Assembly (NCBI RefSeq): GCF_937875265.1
Contig: NZ_CALLXM010000265.1
Span: 1-7,598 of the forward strand
Origin: an uncultured Acetobacter sp.
GTDB lineage: Bacteria; Pseudomonadota; Alphaproteobacteria; Acetobacterales; Acetobacteraceae
Length of the DNA stretch: 7,598 nt
Direction: 5' to 3'
The position numbers and the translations under genes are program-made. The notes below the pieces were generated by a model. The model was given only the letters and a program-made list of their open reading frames with translations. It made no database searches and was not told the origin of the DNA. Below, piece after piece: positions 1-7,062 of this stretch (position 1 is the stretch's first letter; the number at the start of each line of letters is the position of its first letter).

Positions 1-1
1 C

Positions 2-700
2 CTGCACCATATCAGCGGCACAGTGTTTGGTTTGTTCGCGCTGCTATGGGTTACAACCGGCTTTTTAACCATGTCCCCCGGTGGCCTGTTCCAAAGCGAC
101 CCCAACGCCATACGCACCCTGCGCGTAACGGGCACCATGACGGGAGCTAACATCCAGACCCTGCTCACGCGGCTTGCTACAGCAGCCCCGCCCGGCTGGA
201 TCGGCGTAAAAACAGCTCTTCTGGGCGGACATGTTTTCATTCAGGCTGAAACGCCGTTCGGGCCACAAAGGCTGGATGAAACGCTTTCCCCCGCCCCGCT
301 TACCCAAGAGCAGCTCACCCGGCTTCTGCGCCCCGCAGGCCTGCTCAAAACAGCGGAGGACCTGACATTCCTCACCAGCCCGGATGCGTATTACTTCAGC
401 CGCCCAACCCATAAGAGGCCCCTCCCCGTCTGGCGTGCTCAGGCAACAGATGGCACGCTGATTTATCTGGATGGCCCATCCGGCATGGTGCAGGCCATTC
501 TGGACCAGCCAGCCCGCCAGTCTCGGTGGCTGGTCTATGGGTTTCATGACCTCGACTTCTGGCCCTGGCTGCGTGCGAGCCTTACACACTGGGCCATTGC
601 CCTTCCGCTGCTTTGTGGCGTGGCCTGCGTGTTCTTATCAGGCGTTTTGATTGGTCTCCAACGCTTGCGGCGTAAGCTCAGGCGCGTGGGGTCTCGCTAA
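2..700 (+). CDS. PepSY-domain, PepSY-associated TM protein (5' truncated)
   Basis: This is the C-terminal 232 residues of an inner-membrane protein of the PepSY / PepSY-associated TM family. The frame is open to the left edge and begins inside a family motif (LHHISG at visible residues 1-6), so the GTG at 23 is internal and the true start lies outside the window. A membrane segment spans about residues 4-24. A periplasmic region follows, with a PepSY-like end around residues 127-187 (DAYYFSR, the stretch around IYLDGPSG, and YGFHDLDF). A last membrane helix spans about 197-218 and is followed by a basic cytoplasmic tail (RLRRKLRR). Members often accompany TonB-dependent siderophore receptors or act as reductase-like membrane proteins, but nothing visible here fixes the role. 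It ends 17 bases from the convergent EF-hand protein gene. The family call is firm and the function is unknown. Confidence 0.82.
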   Translation: MHHISGTVFGLFALLWVTTGFLTMSPGGLFQSDPNAIRTLRVTGTMTGANIQTLLTRLATAAPPGWIGVKTALLGGHVFIQAETPFGPQRLDETLSPAPLTQEQLTRLLRPAGLLKTAEDLTFLTSPDAYYFSRPTHKRPLPVWRAQATDGTLIYLDGPSGMVQAILDQPARQSRWLVYGFHDLDFWPWLRASLTHWAIALPLLCGVACVFLSGVLIGLQRLRRKLRRVGSR

Positions 701-712
701 CCCCCTGTTAGC
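696..712. repeat. Inverted repeat between convergent genes, possible weak terminator
   Basis: GCTAAC (696-701) and GTTAGC (707-712) form a perfect 6-bp inverted repeat with a 5-base loop. It straddles the stop codon of the PepSY gene and lies just beyond the end of the convergent EF-hand gene. The position suits a bidirectional terminator, but no T-run follows on either strand and the stem is short. A canonical Rho-independent terminator is therefore not supported. Confidence 0.3.
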
Positions 713-717
713 CGCCC

Positions 718-1263
718 CTACTCTCCCACAGTAAAATCAAGCTGATAAGATGCCTGATCCGGTGAACGTTTTTGCTCCTGCACCCGAATAGTGGTGTCCT
801 CAGGTTGCAGGCAATTAACCAGATAAGCGGTCTCTGCCCCGGCTCCATGATTGGTATAGGCCAGATGATAGCGGCCTTTTTTTAAAGCCGTGGGTATAGC
901 AAACTGAAGGCGGATCACCCCCTCGCCCCCTTTTATGGCCGCAAGCGTGGGAAATGAGCCTGATTTTACGTGAAGCGAAACCGGCTTTCCGTTCACCATC
1001 ACTGTCAGGGACTGAGCAATACGCGCAGCATAGGCCTGCTGTTCATCAGCTGAAAATTCGCCATCCCCATTCCGGTCAATTTGCGGGATAACGCGGTCTG
1101 CCACCTCCACACCCGGTGTAAGCCGCAGGCTCAGGGTAATGCCCTCCCGCGCCAGATCGACCGTGGTGGCCTGAAGATATTCATCCAGCCGATGCGCCGA
1201 GGCCGAATGAACCCCGGCCAGACACACCAGCCCGAAAAGAAGTGCTGTTTTGCGCATCATCAT
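718..1263 (-). CDS. Secreted EF-hand protein, HupE/UreJ N-terminal-like
   Basis: This 181-residue protein is predicted to be exported. It has a signal peptide at about residues 1-23 (MMMRKTALLFGL...SASA), and the mature protein begins HRLDEYLQA. That opening resembles the extracytoplasmic N-terminal module of HupE/UreJ-like membrane proteins, but the multi-helix HupE part is absent. Residues 63-74 (DRNGDGEFSADE) form one canonical EF-hand loop with ligands D63, N65, D67, E69, S71 and E74, so calcium binding is likely. The remainder looks like a beta-rich domain with no catalytic motif that I recognise. The start overlaps the upstream DUF3500 stop as ATGA, and an AGGA lies about 10 bases before the first of three consecutive ATG codons. 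This indicates translational coupling. The product name is descriptive and the function is unknown. Confidence 0.75.
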   Translation of the reverse strand: MMMRKTALLFGLVCLAGVHSASAHRLDEYLQATTVDLAREGITLSLRLTPGVEVADRVIPQIDRNGDGEFSADEQQAYAARIAQSLTVMVNGKPVSLHVKSGSFPTLAAIKGGEGVIRLQFAIPTALKKGRYHLAYTNHGAGAETAYLVNCLQPEDTTIRVQEQKRSPDQASYQLDFTVGE

Positions 1264-2459
1264 GGCACCGTCATCCTGTTGCCGTAGCTGTTAGTGGGGT
1301 CCCGGTACACGGTATGCACATGCAAAGTCGGGTCTCCCCCCACGCCCTGTGGTGAAAACTCGATCAATAAATGTGGCCCCTGAATACGATAGTAAGATGA
1401 CCCGTTGTGGTCCGGCGCATGGGTGGTCGGGCCACTCCATGCAAACCATGTCTCGTTCAGGTCCTGCTGAATTTCTTTCAGACGCGGAGCGGCATAAACC
1501 GGATTGATAATGCCCGCCCATTCACTGACCACGTCCAGCAGCAGCATTTTCTGTTCGGGCGTCATGGCAGAGCCTTTCAGCCCTTCCGGCAGAATGGTTT
1601 CTCCATCATGCCCCGGCCCCATCACCAGATCTTCCACCTTATAAGGCAAAATGGCCTGTTTGCGCTGGGCGGGGGTCAGGGCATCCAGCAGGGCAAAGGC
1701 TTTGTCATTCTCACCAGCCAGAACACGCACGGTTTTCCCGCCTGCCTGATACACCGCAGGCTGCGCACCGGTCAGGGTGGGGGTCATCACGCCATGCGCG
1801 CCATCAATTACAATATTCAGGCCCAGATGATGGCCACCAAACTGCACCATCCACGGGGTGGCCTCACTCGGCTCACCAAAAACGGCAATGGTATAAACTG
1901 CCTTGCCGGATGCAAAATTAGTGCCGGCATCCGTCAGCGCCTGATCCGACCCCATAATATCCTGCATTTTTTGAAAACCCTTCTGGCTGAGCAGGGTTTG
2001 CAGAAGTGTCATGGCCGCAGTCCTCTGGGCCTCTGTCAGGCTGCCCATCTGGCGGCCGGGGCGTGGCACGTCGCTCACCGGGAAGTTGGACCACATGGCC
2101 GTGCCATACTGCTCACCAATAAAGCCGCCCGGTGGCCCCATACCCGGCCCGCGTGCAACCGGCGTGTTTACGTTGGCTTTTGTAACCGGCTCAGCCGGGC
2201 CGCCCGGTGTTGTGCGGCGGAAACGCGCCAGCGTGGCAGACTTTTGTGCCACAAACGGAAACTGTACGGTGGCTTTGCCCTGTGCATCAAACGTAGCCAT
2301 AAAAGCCTGTGCCGCGGCAACGCCCTTGCGTGTTTGCTGTGCTGGGCCTGCCGTATCCGGTAAGGCCGCATCCGCTGCCAGAGCGGGGTGTGCCATATGA
2401 GCCTCCAGAGCCGGGACCGCCAGCAACAAACCTGCCACCACCACAAAAGTCTTTTGCAT
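1260..2459 (-). CDS. Secreted DUF3500 domain protein
   Basis: This 399-residue protein belongs to the DUF3500 family, which has no established function. The N-terminus is a signal peptide (hydrophobic core about residues 5-18, with a plausible cleavage after ALA at 26-28), so the protein probably acts in the periplasm or outside the cell. The family signatures are clear. The segment 189-217 includes FGEPSEATPW and QFGGHHLGLN. TPTLTGAQP follows at 226-234. The C-terminus holds YRIQGPHLLIEF and LHVHTVYRDPTNSYG. The paired histidines H210/H211 and H380/H382 lie in these conserved stretches and could be metal ligands or catalytic residues, which is inference. The start is well supported by AGGAG 7 bases upstream. 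The gene heads a two-gene operon with the EF-hand protein and is transcribed divergently from the tannase-family gene. Confidence 0.88.
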   Translation of the reverse strand: MQKTFVVVAGLLLAVPALEAHMAHPALAADAALPDTAGPAQQTRKGVAAAQAFMATFDAQGKATVQFPFVAQKSATLARFRRTTPGGPAEPVTKANVNTPVARGPGMGPPGGFIGEQYGTAMWSNFPVSDVPRPGRQMGSLTEAQRTAAMTLLQTLLSQKGFQKMQDIMGSDQALTDAGTNFASGKAVYTIAVFGEPSEATPWMVQFGGHHLGLNIVIDGAHGVMTPTLTGAQPAVYQAGGKTVRVLAGENDKAFALLDALTPAQRKQAILPYKVEDLVMGPGHDGETILPEGLKGSAMTPEQKMLLLDVVSEWAGIINPVYAAPRLKEIQQDLNETWFAWSGPTTHAPDHNGSSYYRIQGPHLLIEFSPQGVGGDPTLHVHTVYRDPTNSYGNRMTVP

Positions 2460-2466
2460 AAACGCG

Positions 2467-2471
2467 CTCCT
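2467..2471 (-). promoter_or_regulatory. Ribosome binding site of the DUF3500 gene
   Basis: AGGAG on the minus strand lies 7 bases before the ATG at 2459. It supports this start codon for the DUF3500 protein. Confidence 0.75.
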
Positions 2472-2501
2472 GCCCTGAGCCGGGCCTTTTTGACAAGTCT
2501 T

Positions 2502-2516
2502 CTGTGCTACACACAG
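2502..2516. repeat. Short inverted repeat, possible operator
   Basis: CTGTG (2502-2506) and CACAG (2512-2516) are inverted around a 5-base centre, CTACA. The element lies between two divergent start codons, where a regulator could act on both genes. The arms are only 5 bp and could occur by chance. Confidence 0.22.
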
Positions 2517-2590
2517 TGCTCCCCAATTCTGGCGGGATCAAGATGCTTCCCATATGGCCCGTTTAGCGTAGACTTCAGCACCTTTTCAGC

Positions 2591-2595
2591 AGGAG
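2591..2595 (+). promoter_or_regulatory. Ribosome binding site of the tannase-family gene
   Basis: AGGAG lies 6 bases before the ATG at 2602. It fixes the start of the esterase and gives a protein that opens with a signal peptide. Confidence 0.75.
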
Positions 2596-2601
2596 TTTCT
2601 C

Positions 2602-4197
2602 ATGCCTTTCCGTGCTTCCCGGAAGCCTGTTCTGACCCACCGCACGCACATGCTGTGTATGGCGGCCAGTGTTCTGGCGGTTTCCGCCGCCCTCATTCGT
2701 CCCTCTGCCGCACAGGCCACCAGCTGTGCTGATCTGGCCCGGCAGGCCTTGCCCAACACCACCTTTACAACGGTACAGACGGTAGAAGCCGGGCAATGGC
2801 ACGCCCCCCAAACGCAGCTGACGCGCATTATGACGGCACCGGGCATGAACGTGGCAGGCAAGCCCACACAAGGCAGCACACCAGCCTTCTGCCGGGTAGC
2901 GGCCACGCTGCACCCCTCCTCTGCCTCCAGCATTCGTGTTGAAGTGTGGATGCCGGTTAAGGGCTGGAATGGTCGCTTTCTGGGGGTTGGAAATTTCGGC
3001 TGGGCTGGCTCGCTCATGTATCAGGGTATGGAAACCGGCGTGAGCGAAGACTATGCCGTGGCCAGCACGGATACGGGGCATGACAGCAGCACGCCGGAAG
3101 GCCAGGGCGGCCTCTTTACCCTCGGCCACCCGGAAAAAATGGTGGATTACGCCTACCGCGCTGATCACCTGATGACCACAACGGCCAAAACACTCATCCA
3201 CAGTTTTTACGGGCAGAATGCCAGCCATGCCTACTGGATTGGCTGCTCACTCGGCGGGCTTGAGGGCCTGATTGAAGCCAAACGCTTCCCTGAAGATTAT
3301 GATGGTATTGTTGCGGGCGCACCGCCGAACCCCATTACCAGTTTTAATGCCGAGCAGCTCTGGGCCGGGTGGATGAGCTACCATAACCCCGCCCTGCGTG
3401 TGCCGCGTGAGAAGTTCCAGCTTTTAAACAAAGCGGTGATGAACGCCTGCGCAACACCCGTTGGCAAGAAACAGGGCTTTCTGGATGAGCCAGATGCCTG
3501 CCACTTTGAACCCAAAGACCTGCTGTGCAAGGGTGCTGACACGTCCAGCTGCCTCACGGCCTCTGAAGTGCAGTCTGCCGAGCAGATTTATCAAGGCCCG
3601 CTTAACCCGCGCACGCATCAGGTGATTTTCCCCGGCCCGGCCAAAGGCAGCGAGGACAGTTTCTCCGCTGATGGAAAAGCCTTTCCTGTAGCACTTGATC
3701 TTTTCAAATATGCAGCATTCCAGAACCCGAACTGGGACTGGACAACCCTGAACTGGGATGCCGACATTACCAAAGCCACGCAGGCCGTTGGCCCCCTGCT
3801 GCATGTGGATGACACTCTGACGCCGTTCTTCAAACATGGCGGCAAACTGCTGATGTATATTGGCTGGAATGATGGCCACAACCCGGAGCAACTCACTGCG
3901 TATTATCAGGCTGTGATGAAAAATGCTGGTGGTACCGCCAAGGATGCCATGCGGCTAATTATCATCCCCGGCATGGGCCATTGCTACGGTGGGGCTGGGT
4001 GTGACACGTTCAGCAAACTCGGCGCGATTGATAACTGGGTCAGCCACCAGACCGCCCCGGACACACTCATTGCTTCCCGCGTGGAAGACGGCAAAGTAAC
4101 CCGCACCCGCCCGCTCTGCGCCTGGCCCGCCGTCGCCCGTTATGATGGGAAAGGCAGCATGGACGATGCGGCGAGTTTTGCGTGTGTAGTGCCTTAG
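2602..4197 (+). CDS. Tannase/feruloyl esterase family secreted hydrolase
   Basis: This 531-residue alpha/beta hydrolase belongs to the tannase/feruloyl esterase family, which cleaves ester bonds of gallate or hydroxycinnamate esters of plant origin. A signal peptide spans about residues 1-39 (hydrophobic core 19-32, likely cut after AQA), so it should be periplasmic or secreted. The catalytic set is visible: nucleophile S216 in GCSLGG, D424 in GWNDGH, and H460 in GMGHCYGG. C215 and C461 flank the triad and would form the typical CS-D-HC disulfide. Residues 111-160 carry the conserved core (VEVWMPVKGWNGRFLGVGN, then ASTDTGHD). In the lid, the loop after C283 lacks the usual calcium-binding aspartates. 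GCSLGGLEG also differs from the common GCSTGGRQG. The actual substrate cannot be read from sequence. The 3' end overlaps the dnaB stop. Confidence 0.9.
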   Translation: MPFRASRKPVLTHRTHMLCMAASVLAVSAALIRPSAAQATSCADLARQALPNTTFTTVQTVEAGQWHAPQTQLTRIMTAPGMNVAGKPTQGSTPAFCRVAATLHPSSASSIRVEVWMPVKGWNGRFLGVGNFGWAGSLMYQGMETGVSEDYAVASTDTGHDSSTPEGQGGLFTLGHPEKMVDYAYRADHLMTTTAKTLIHSFYGQNASHAYWIGCSLGGLEGLIEAKRFPEDYDGIVAGAPPNPITSFNAEQLWAGWMSYHNPALRVPREKFQLLNKAVMNACATPVGKKQGFLDEPDACHFEPKDLLCKGADTSSCLTASEVQSAEQIYQGPLNPRTHQVIFPGPAKGSEDSFSADGKAFPVALDLFKYAAFQNPNWDWTTLNWDADITKATQAVGPLLHVDDTLTPFFKHGGKLLMYIGWNDGHNPEQLTAYYQAVMKNAGGTAKDAMRLIIIPGMGHCYGGAGCDTFSKLGAIDNWVSHQTAPDTLIASRVEDGKVTRTRPLCAWPAVARYDGKGSMDDAASFACVVP

Positions 4198-5714
4198 TGA
4201 TGCGGCTCCTCATGCAGCGTGTCCAGATCGGCAAAGCGTGTGTATTCGCCTTCAAAGAACAGATGCACGACGCCGGTGGGGCCATGTCGCTGTTTTTCCA
4301 GAATGAGTTCGGCCTTGTTATGCACAAGACCCATTTTGCGCTGCCAGTCATCCAGAGCGGCGGAGTATTTCTCCATAGAATCAAACGCTGTTTCTTTGGG
4401 CATACGCTGCTGGAGGTAGTATTCGTCTCGATACACAAACATCACGGAATCCGCGTCCTGCTCAATCGAGCCAGATTCACGCAAATCCGAGAGCATTGGG
4501 CGTTTGTCTTCGCGGCTTTCTACCTGACGAGAGAGCTGGGAGAGTGCAATAACCGGCACTTCCAGTTCCTTCGCAATGGCTTTCAGGCCCTGTGTGATCA
4601 TGGAAATTTCCAGAACGCGGCTTTCCGGGCGGGTGCCAACGGAAGGGCGCATCAGCTGGAGGTAATCGACCACCACAAGGCTTAAGCCGCGTGTCCGCTT
4701 CAAACGGCGGCAGCGGGTCCGCATAGCAGAAAGGGAGATGGCCGGAGTATCATCAATCACCAGTGGCAAGCGGGCCAGTTCACGGCTGACACGCACAAAG
4801 CGGTCAAACTCCTTCTGGCCAATGTCACCACGACGGATTTTCTCACCGGACACCTCCGCCTGCTCAGACAGAATACGGGTGGCCAGCTGTTCGGCGGACA
4901 TTTCCAGCGAGAAAATGGCGACGGTCCCGGTCGGTTCCACGCCCGGTCCCTTTTCTTCCGCCTCAATCATCAATGCACGGGCGGCAGAGAAGGCAATTTT
5001 GGTGGCCAGTGCGGTTTTACCCATCGCAGGCCGGCCAGCCAGAATCATAAGGTCAGACGGATGCAGGCCACCGGTTTTCTTATCAAGGTCGCGCAGGCCG
5101 GATGTCAGGCCGGAGACGTGCCCTTCACGCCGGAAGGCAAGTTCCGCTGTTTTAATGGCATCCGTCAGGGCGCGGTCAAACACCACAAAGCCGCCATCCT
5201 GACCCTTTTCCGTAGCCAGACGGAACAGGGCTTCTTCCCCCGCTGCAATCTGATCCGGGCCGGAAAGTTCAGAGATTGTGCCAAACGCGCTGTTCACCAC
5301 CGTCTCGCCAATATCAATCAGCTGGCGGCGGATCCATGCATCATGAATGGCACGACCGTAGTCCCCGGCATTGATAATCCCGACCATGGCTGTCAGCAGT
5401 TTGGCCAGATAGGCCATGCCGCCCACATCGTTCAGAATACCGGAATTTTCCAGCTCGGCCCGCAGGGTAATGGGGTCCGCAAGCTGGCCGTTTTCAATCC
5501 GGCGGGCAATGGCATCATAAATGCGGCCATTCACCTGATTGGCAAAATGCGTGCCTGTCAGAAAGTCCGACACACGGTCATACGCCCGATTGTTTGTCAG
5601 CAACGCGCCCAGCAGGGCCTGCTCTGCTTCAAGGTTGGCAGGAGGATGGCGAAGGGAGAGCGACAGAAGCGTTTCTTCTTCCTGCCGCGCGGGTTGGGTT
5701 TGGGTCATGCTCAC
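4194..5714 (-). CDS. dnaB: Replicative DNA helicase DnaB
   Basis: This is the hexameric 5'-3' helicase that unwinds DNA at the replication fork and interacts with primase and the loading machinery. All parts are present in 506 residues. The N-terminal helical domain is at about 24-125 (opening PPANLEAEQALLGALL), followed by a linker and a RecA-like domain from about 200. Walker A is GRPAMGKT (227-234), Walker B is VVVDYLQLM (347-355) with D350, the H3 motif is ALSQLSRQVE with Q393, SDLRESGSIEQDAD is at 409-422, and the arginine-finger region is EKQRHGPTG (473-481). Insertions near 250-262 and 433-465 resemble those of alphaproteobacterial DnaB. No intein interrupts the ATPase motifs. The start may be GTG at 5714 or ATG at 5708, because neither has a strong Shine-Dalgarno sequence. 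The gene overlaps the convergent esterase gene by 4 bases. Confidence 0.97.
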   Translation of the reverse strand: MSMTQTQPARQEEETLLSLSLRHPPANLEAEQALLGALLTNNRAYDRVSDFLTGTHFANQVNGRIYDAIARRIENGQLADPITLRAELENSGILNDVGGMAYLAKLLTAMVGIINAGDYGRAIHDAWIRRQLIDIGETVVNSAFGTISELSGPDQIAAGEEALFRLATEKGQDGGFVVFDRALTDAIKTAELAFRREGHVSGLTSGLRDLDKKTGGLHPSDLMILAGRPAMGKTALATKIAFSAARALMIEAEEKGPGVEPTGTVAIFSLEMSAEQLATRILSEQAEVSGEKIRRGDIGQKEFDRFVRVSRELARLPLVIDDTPAISLSAMRTRCRRLKRTRGLSLVVVDYLQLMRPSVGTRPESRVLEISMITQGLKAIAKELEVPVIALSQLSRQVESREDKRPMLSDLRESGSIEQDADSVMFVYRDEYYLQQRMPKETAFDSMEKYSAALDDWQRKMGLVHNKAELILEKQRHGPTGVVHLFFEGEYTRFADLDTLHEEPHH

Positions 5715-5742
5715 GCCATTGGTTCTATCAGGTCCTGTAGCA

Positions 5743-5773
5743 CACGTCTTCCGGCATCTCCCGCAAAGACGTG
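5743..5773. repeat. Inverted repeat in the dnaB leader
   Basis: CACGTCTT (5743-5750) and AAGACGTG (5766-5773) form a perfect 8-bp inverted repeat with a 15-base centre, about 29 bases upstream of dnaB. On the minus-strand transcript it would form a hairpin in the 5' leader. No T-run follows. It could be an operator, a leader structure or an RNA processing site, and the sequence does not decide between these. Confidence 0.35.
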
Positions 5774-5779
5774 CACTGC

Positions 5780-5795
5780 CCCGCTGCCATGCGGG
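5780..5795. repeat. Small GC-rich hairpin between AGE gene and dnaB
   Basis: CCCGC (5780-5784) and GCGGG (5791-5795) are inverted around TGCCAT. The element lies 47 bases past the end of the AGE gene. It may help end that transcript, but the stem is 5 bp and lacks a following T-tract on the minus strand, so the terminator role is doubtful. Confidence 0.25.
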
Positions 5796-5841
5796 ACTGG
5801 CCTGACTGCCTGCCAGACCAGAATTAAATGCTCAGAACGGC

Positions 5842-7062
5842 CTAAAGCTTTGGTATGGAGGGCTTTGCAGCCAGCTTTACCGTATGGTCCAGCGTATCAA
5901 ACGCAGTGATGATATGGTAGAGGGAACTGGTGGGAATTTTTGTCACATCAGGAGCACCCGCCGCATCCAGCTGATCCACCCATGTGCCTGCCGGGCACCG
6001 GGTAAAATAATTGTCCAGCAGGTTTTCCGCCAGTCGTGCCGCAATGCCCCGGCTATCCTGCCTGTCCCGGCACAGCACGCCACGCAGGGCTTCCCCCTGC
6101 ACCCACAGGCGAGACCCACCGCGCAGCACCGTGCCATCCCGCCGCAGAACATCACGCACCCGGCCCGTTTCCGACACCACGCCAAAGCGGGTGGCAAAGC
6201 TTGCAAGCCGCATGGAGGGCTCGGAGGTATCCACGCCGGTCAGGCGGCTATATTCGCCCAGCAGCCAGACCCATTCAAAATGATGCCCCGGCTCCACCCA
6301 CTGCCCGGCCTCACCCGCAGCAGGCTGCCAGTCCTGCGTGAAGAACTCGCCCAACGTGCCCGTAACAGGGTCCAGAAAGCGAGTGCGGAACAGCCGATAC
6401 AGCGTGTGCGCCAGAGAAAGATCAGCCTCATGCCCGGTAGTGCCATACAGCGCCAGAACGGCTTCTAGCAGATGCATATGCGGGTTTTGCTGCCGTGCGG
6501 TGCCGTCATCCGGCAGGCAGTTCAGAAAGCCGCCTTCCGGGGTGGCCATGTGCTCCTGCACCCAGGCCAGCGTTTCCCGCGCCAGAGCTTCCGCCCGGCC
6601 AGAGCCTTCCAGCCGCCCGTACCAGGCCAGGGCAAACACCACAAAGGCGATGTCATACAGGTCTGCCGTGCTGTCTTTTACAGCGCCTTCCCGCGTGAGG
6701 GTGCGCGCCCAGCTGCCATCCTCACGGTGCGCGTGCAGCATGAAGCGGAAAATGCCGTGGGCGCGGGATACGCCTTCTTCCCACCCTTGCAGCGCCGCCC
6801 ATGAAAACGCGAACAACTGCCGCGCCTGCACCCGTACCCGTTTGAACGGCGGCAGAGAAGGCTGCGCATCCAGCGTCAGGGATTCCTGAGCGCCCAGCAA
6901 AGCCAGATTATGCGGCGTGCCATCACACCCCGTAGTGGCCCAGAACGGCAGAGCCTTCTGGAACAGCCAGTCAGAAAACCGGTCTCTTACCGCCACCAGC
7001 GAAACCGGCGGGCTGCCCGTCTGCGCATCAGTCAGGGGAGTGGGAGGAAGTATACGGCTCAT
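5842..7062 (-). CDS. AGE family sugar epimerase/isomerase
   Basis: This 406-residue protein is a member of the N-acylglucosamine 2-epimerase (AGE) family, (alpha/alpha)6-barrel enzymes that isomerise or epimerise sugars such as mannose/fructose, GlcNAc/ManNAc or cellobiose. The length fits the family. Active-site stretches are seen in order: RVRVQARQ (75-82), DLYDIAFVVFA (134-144), QNPHMHLLEA (192-201), EPGHHFEWVWLL (257-268), RLWVQGEALR (318-327) and SSLYHI (379-384). H197, H260/H261 and H383 are candidate acid/base residues, and R77/R81 may bind substrate. There is no signal peptide, so it is cytosolic. The start overlaps the hldE stop as ATGA, implying co-translation and suggesting a sugar substrate linked to LPS or heptose metabolism. 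That link is inference. A mannose isomerase-like activity is the main alternative, and the substrate is not determined by sequence. Confidence 0.88.
   Translation of the reverse strand: MSRILPPTPLTDAQTGSPPVSLVAVRDRFSDWLFQKALPFWATTGCDGTPHNLALLGAQESLTLDAQPSLPPFKRVRVQARQLFAFSWAALQGWEEGVSRAHGIFRFMLHAHREDGSWARTLTREGAVKDSTADLYDIAFVVFALAWYGRLEGSGRAEALARETLAWVQEHMATPEGGFLNCLPDDGTARQQNPHMHLLEAVLALYGTTGHEADLSLAHTLYRLFRTRFLDPVTGTLGEFFTQDWQPAAGEAGQWVEPGHHFEWVWLLGEYSRLTGVDTSEPSMRLASFATRFGVVSETGRVRDVLRRDGTVLRGGSRLWVQGEALRGVLCRDRQDSRGIAARLAENLLDNYFTRCPAGTWVDQLDAAGAPDVTKIPTSSLYHIITAFDTLDHTVKLAAKPSIPKL

Larger units (their letters stand above)
2460..2601. promoter_or_regulatory. Divergent intergenic region, promoters expected
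   Basis: These 142 bases separate two divergently transcribed genes for secreted proteins, so both promoters should lie here or nearby. I could not identify a convincing -35/-10 pair. A perfect TTGACA at 2490-2495 on the + strand has no reasonable -10 at 16-18 bases. The region also contains the short inverted repeat listed at 2502-2516. The regulatory role is inferred from gene layout. Confidence 0.5.

Noticed and set aside
1407..2363. Long + strand open frame antisense to the DUF3500 gene
   Set aside because: The protein is rich in His, Arg and Cys with no family motif, while the opposite strand carries a clear DUF3500 protein with a signal peptide and an RBS.
2490..2495. Perfect TTGACA resembling a -35 box upstream of the esterase
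   Set aside because: No acceptable -10 hexamer occurs 16-18 bases downstream, so a sigma-70-type promoter is not supported.
4194..5714. Intein within DnaB
   Set aside because: DnaB is a common intein host, but the Walker A, Walker B and later motifs are contiguous and the length of 506 residues is normal.
5715..5841. Possible tRNA or small RNA gene in the dnaB leader
   Set aside because: The hairpins do not form a cloverleaf, there is no CCA-type end, and no promoter plus T-run terminator frames an RNA.
5061..5909. Long + strand open frame antisense to dnaB and the AGE gene end
   Set aside because: It is a shadow of dnaB; the composition is unlike a real protein and no motif or RBS supports it.
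6338..6889. + strand open frame of 183 codons inside the AGE gene
   Set aside because: Low-complexity Ser/Arg/Pro/Cys-rich shadow of a well-supported AGE-family gene.
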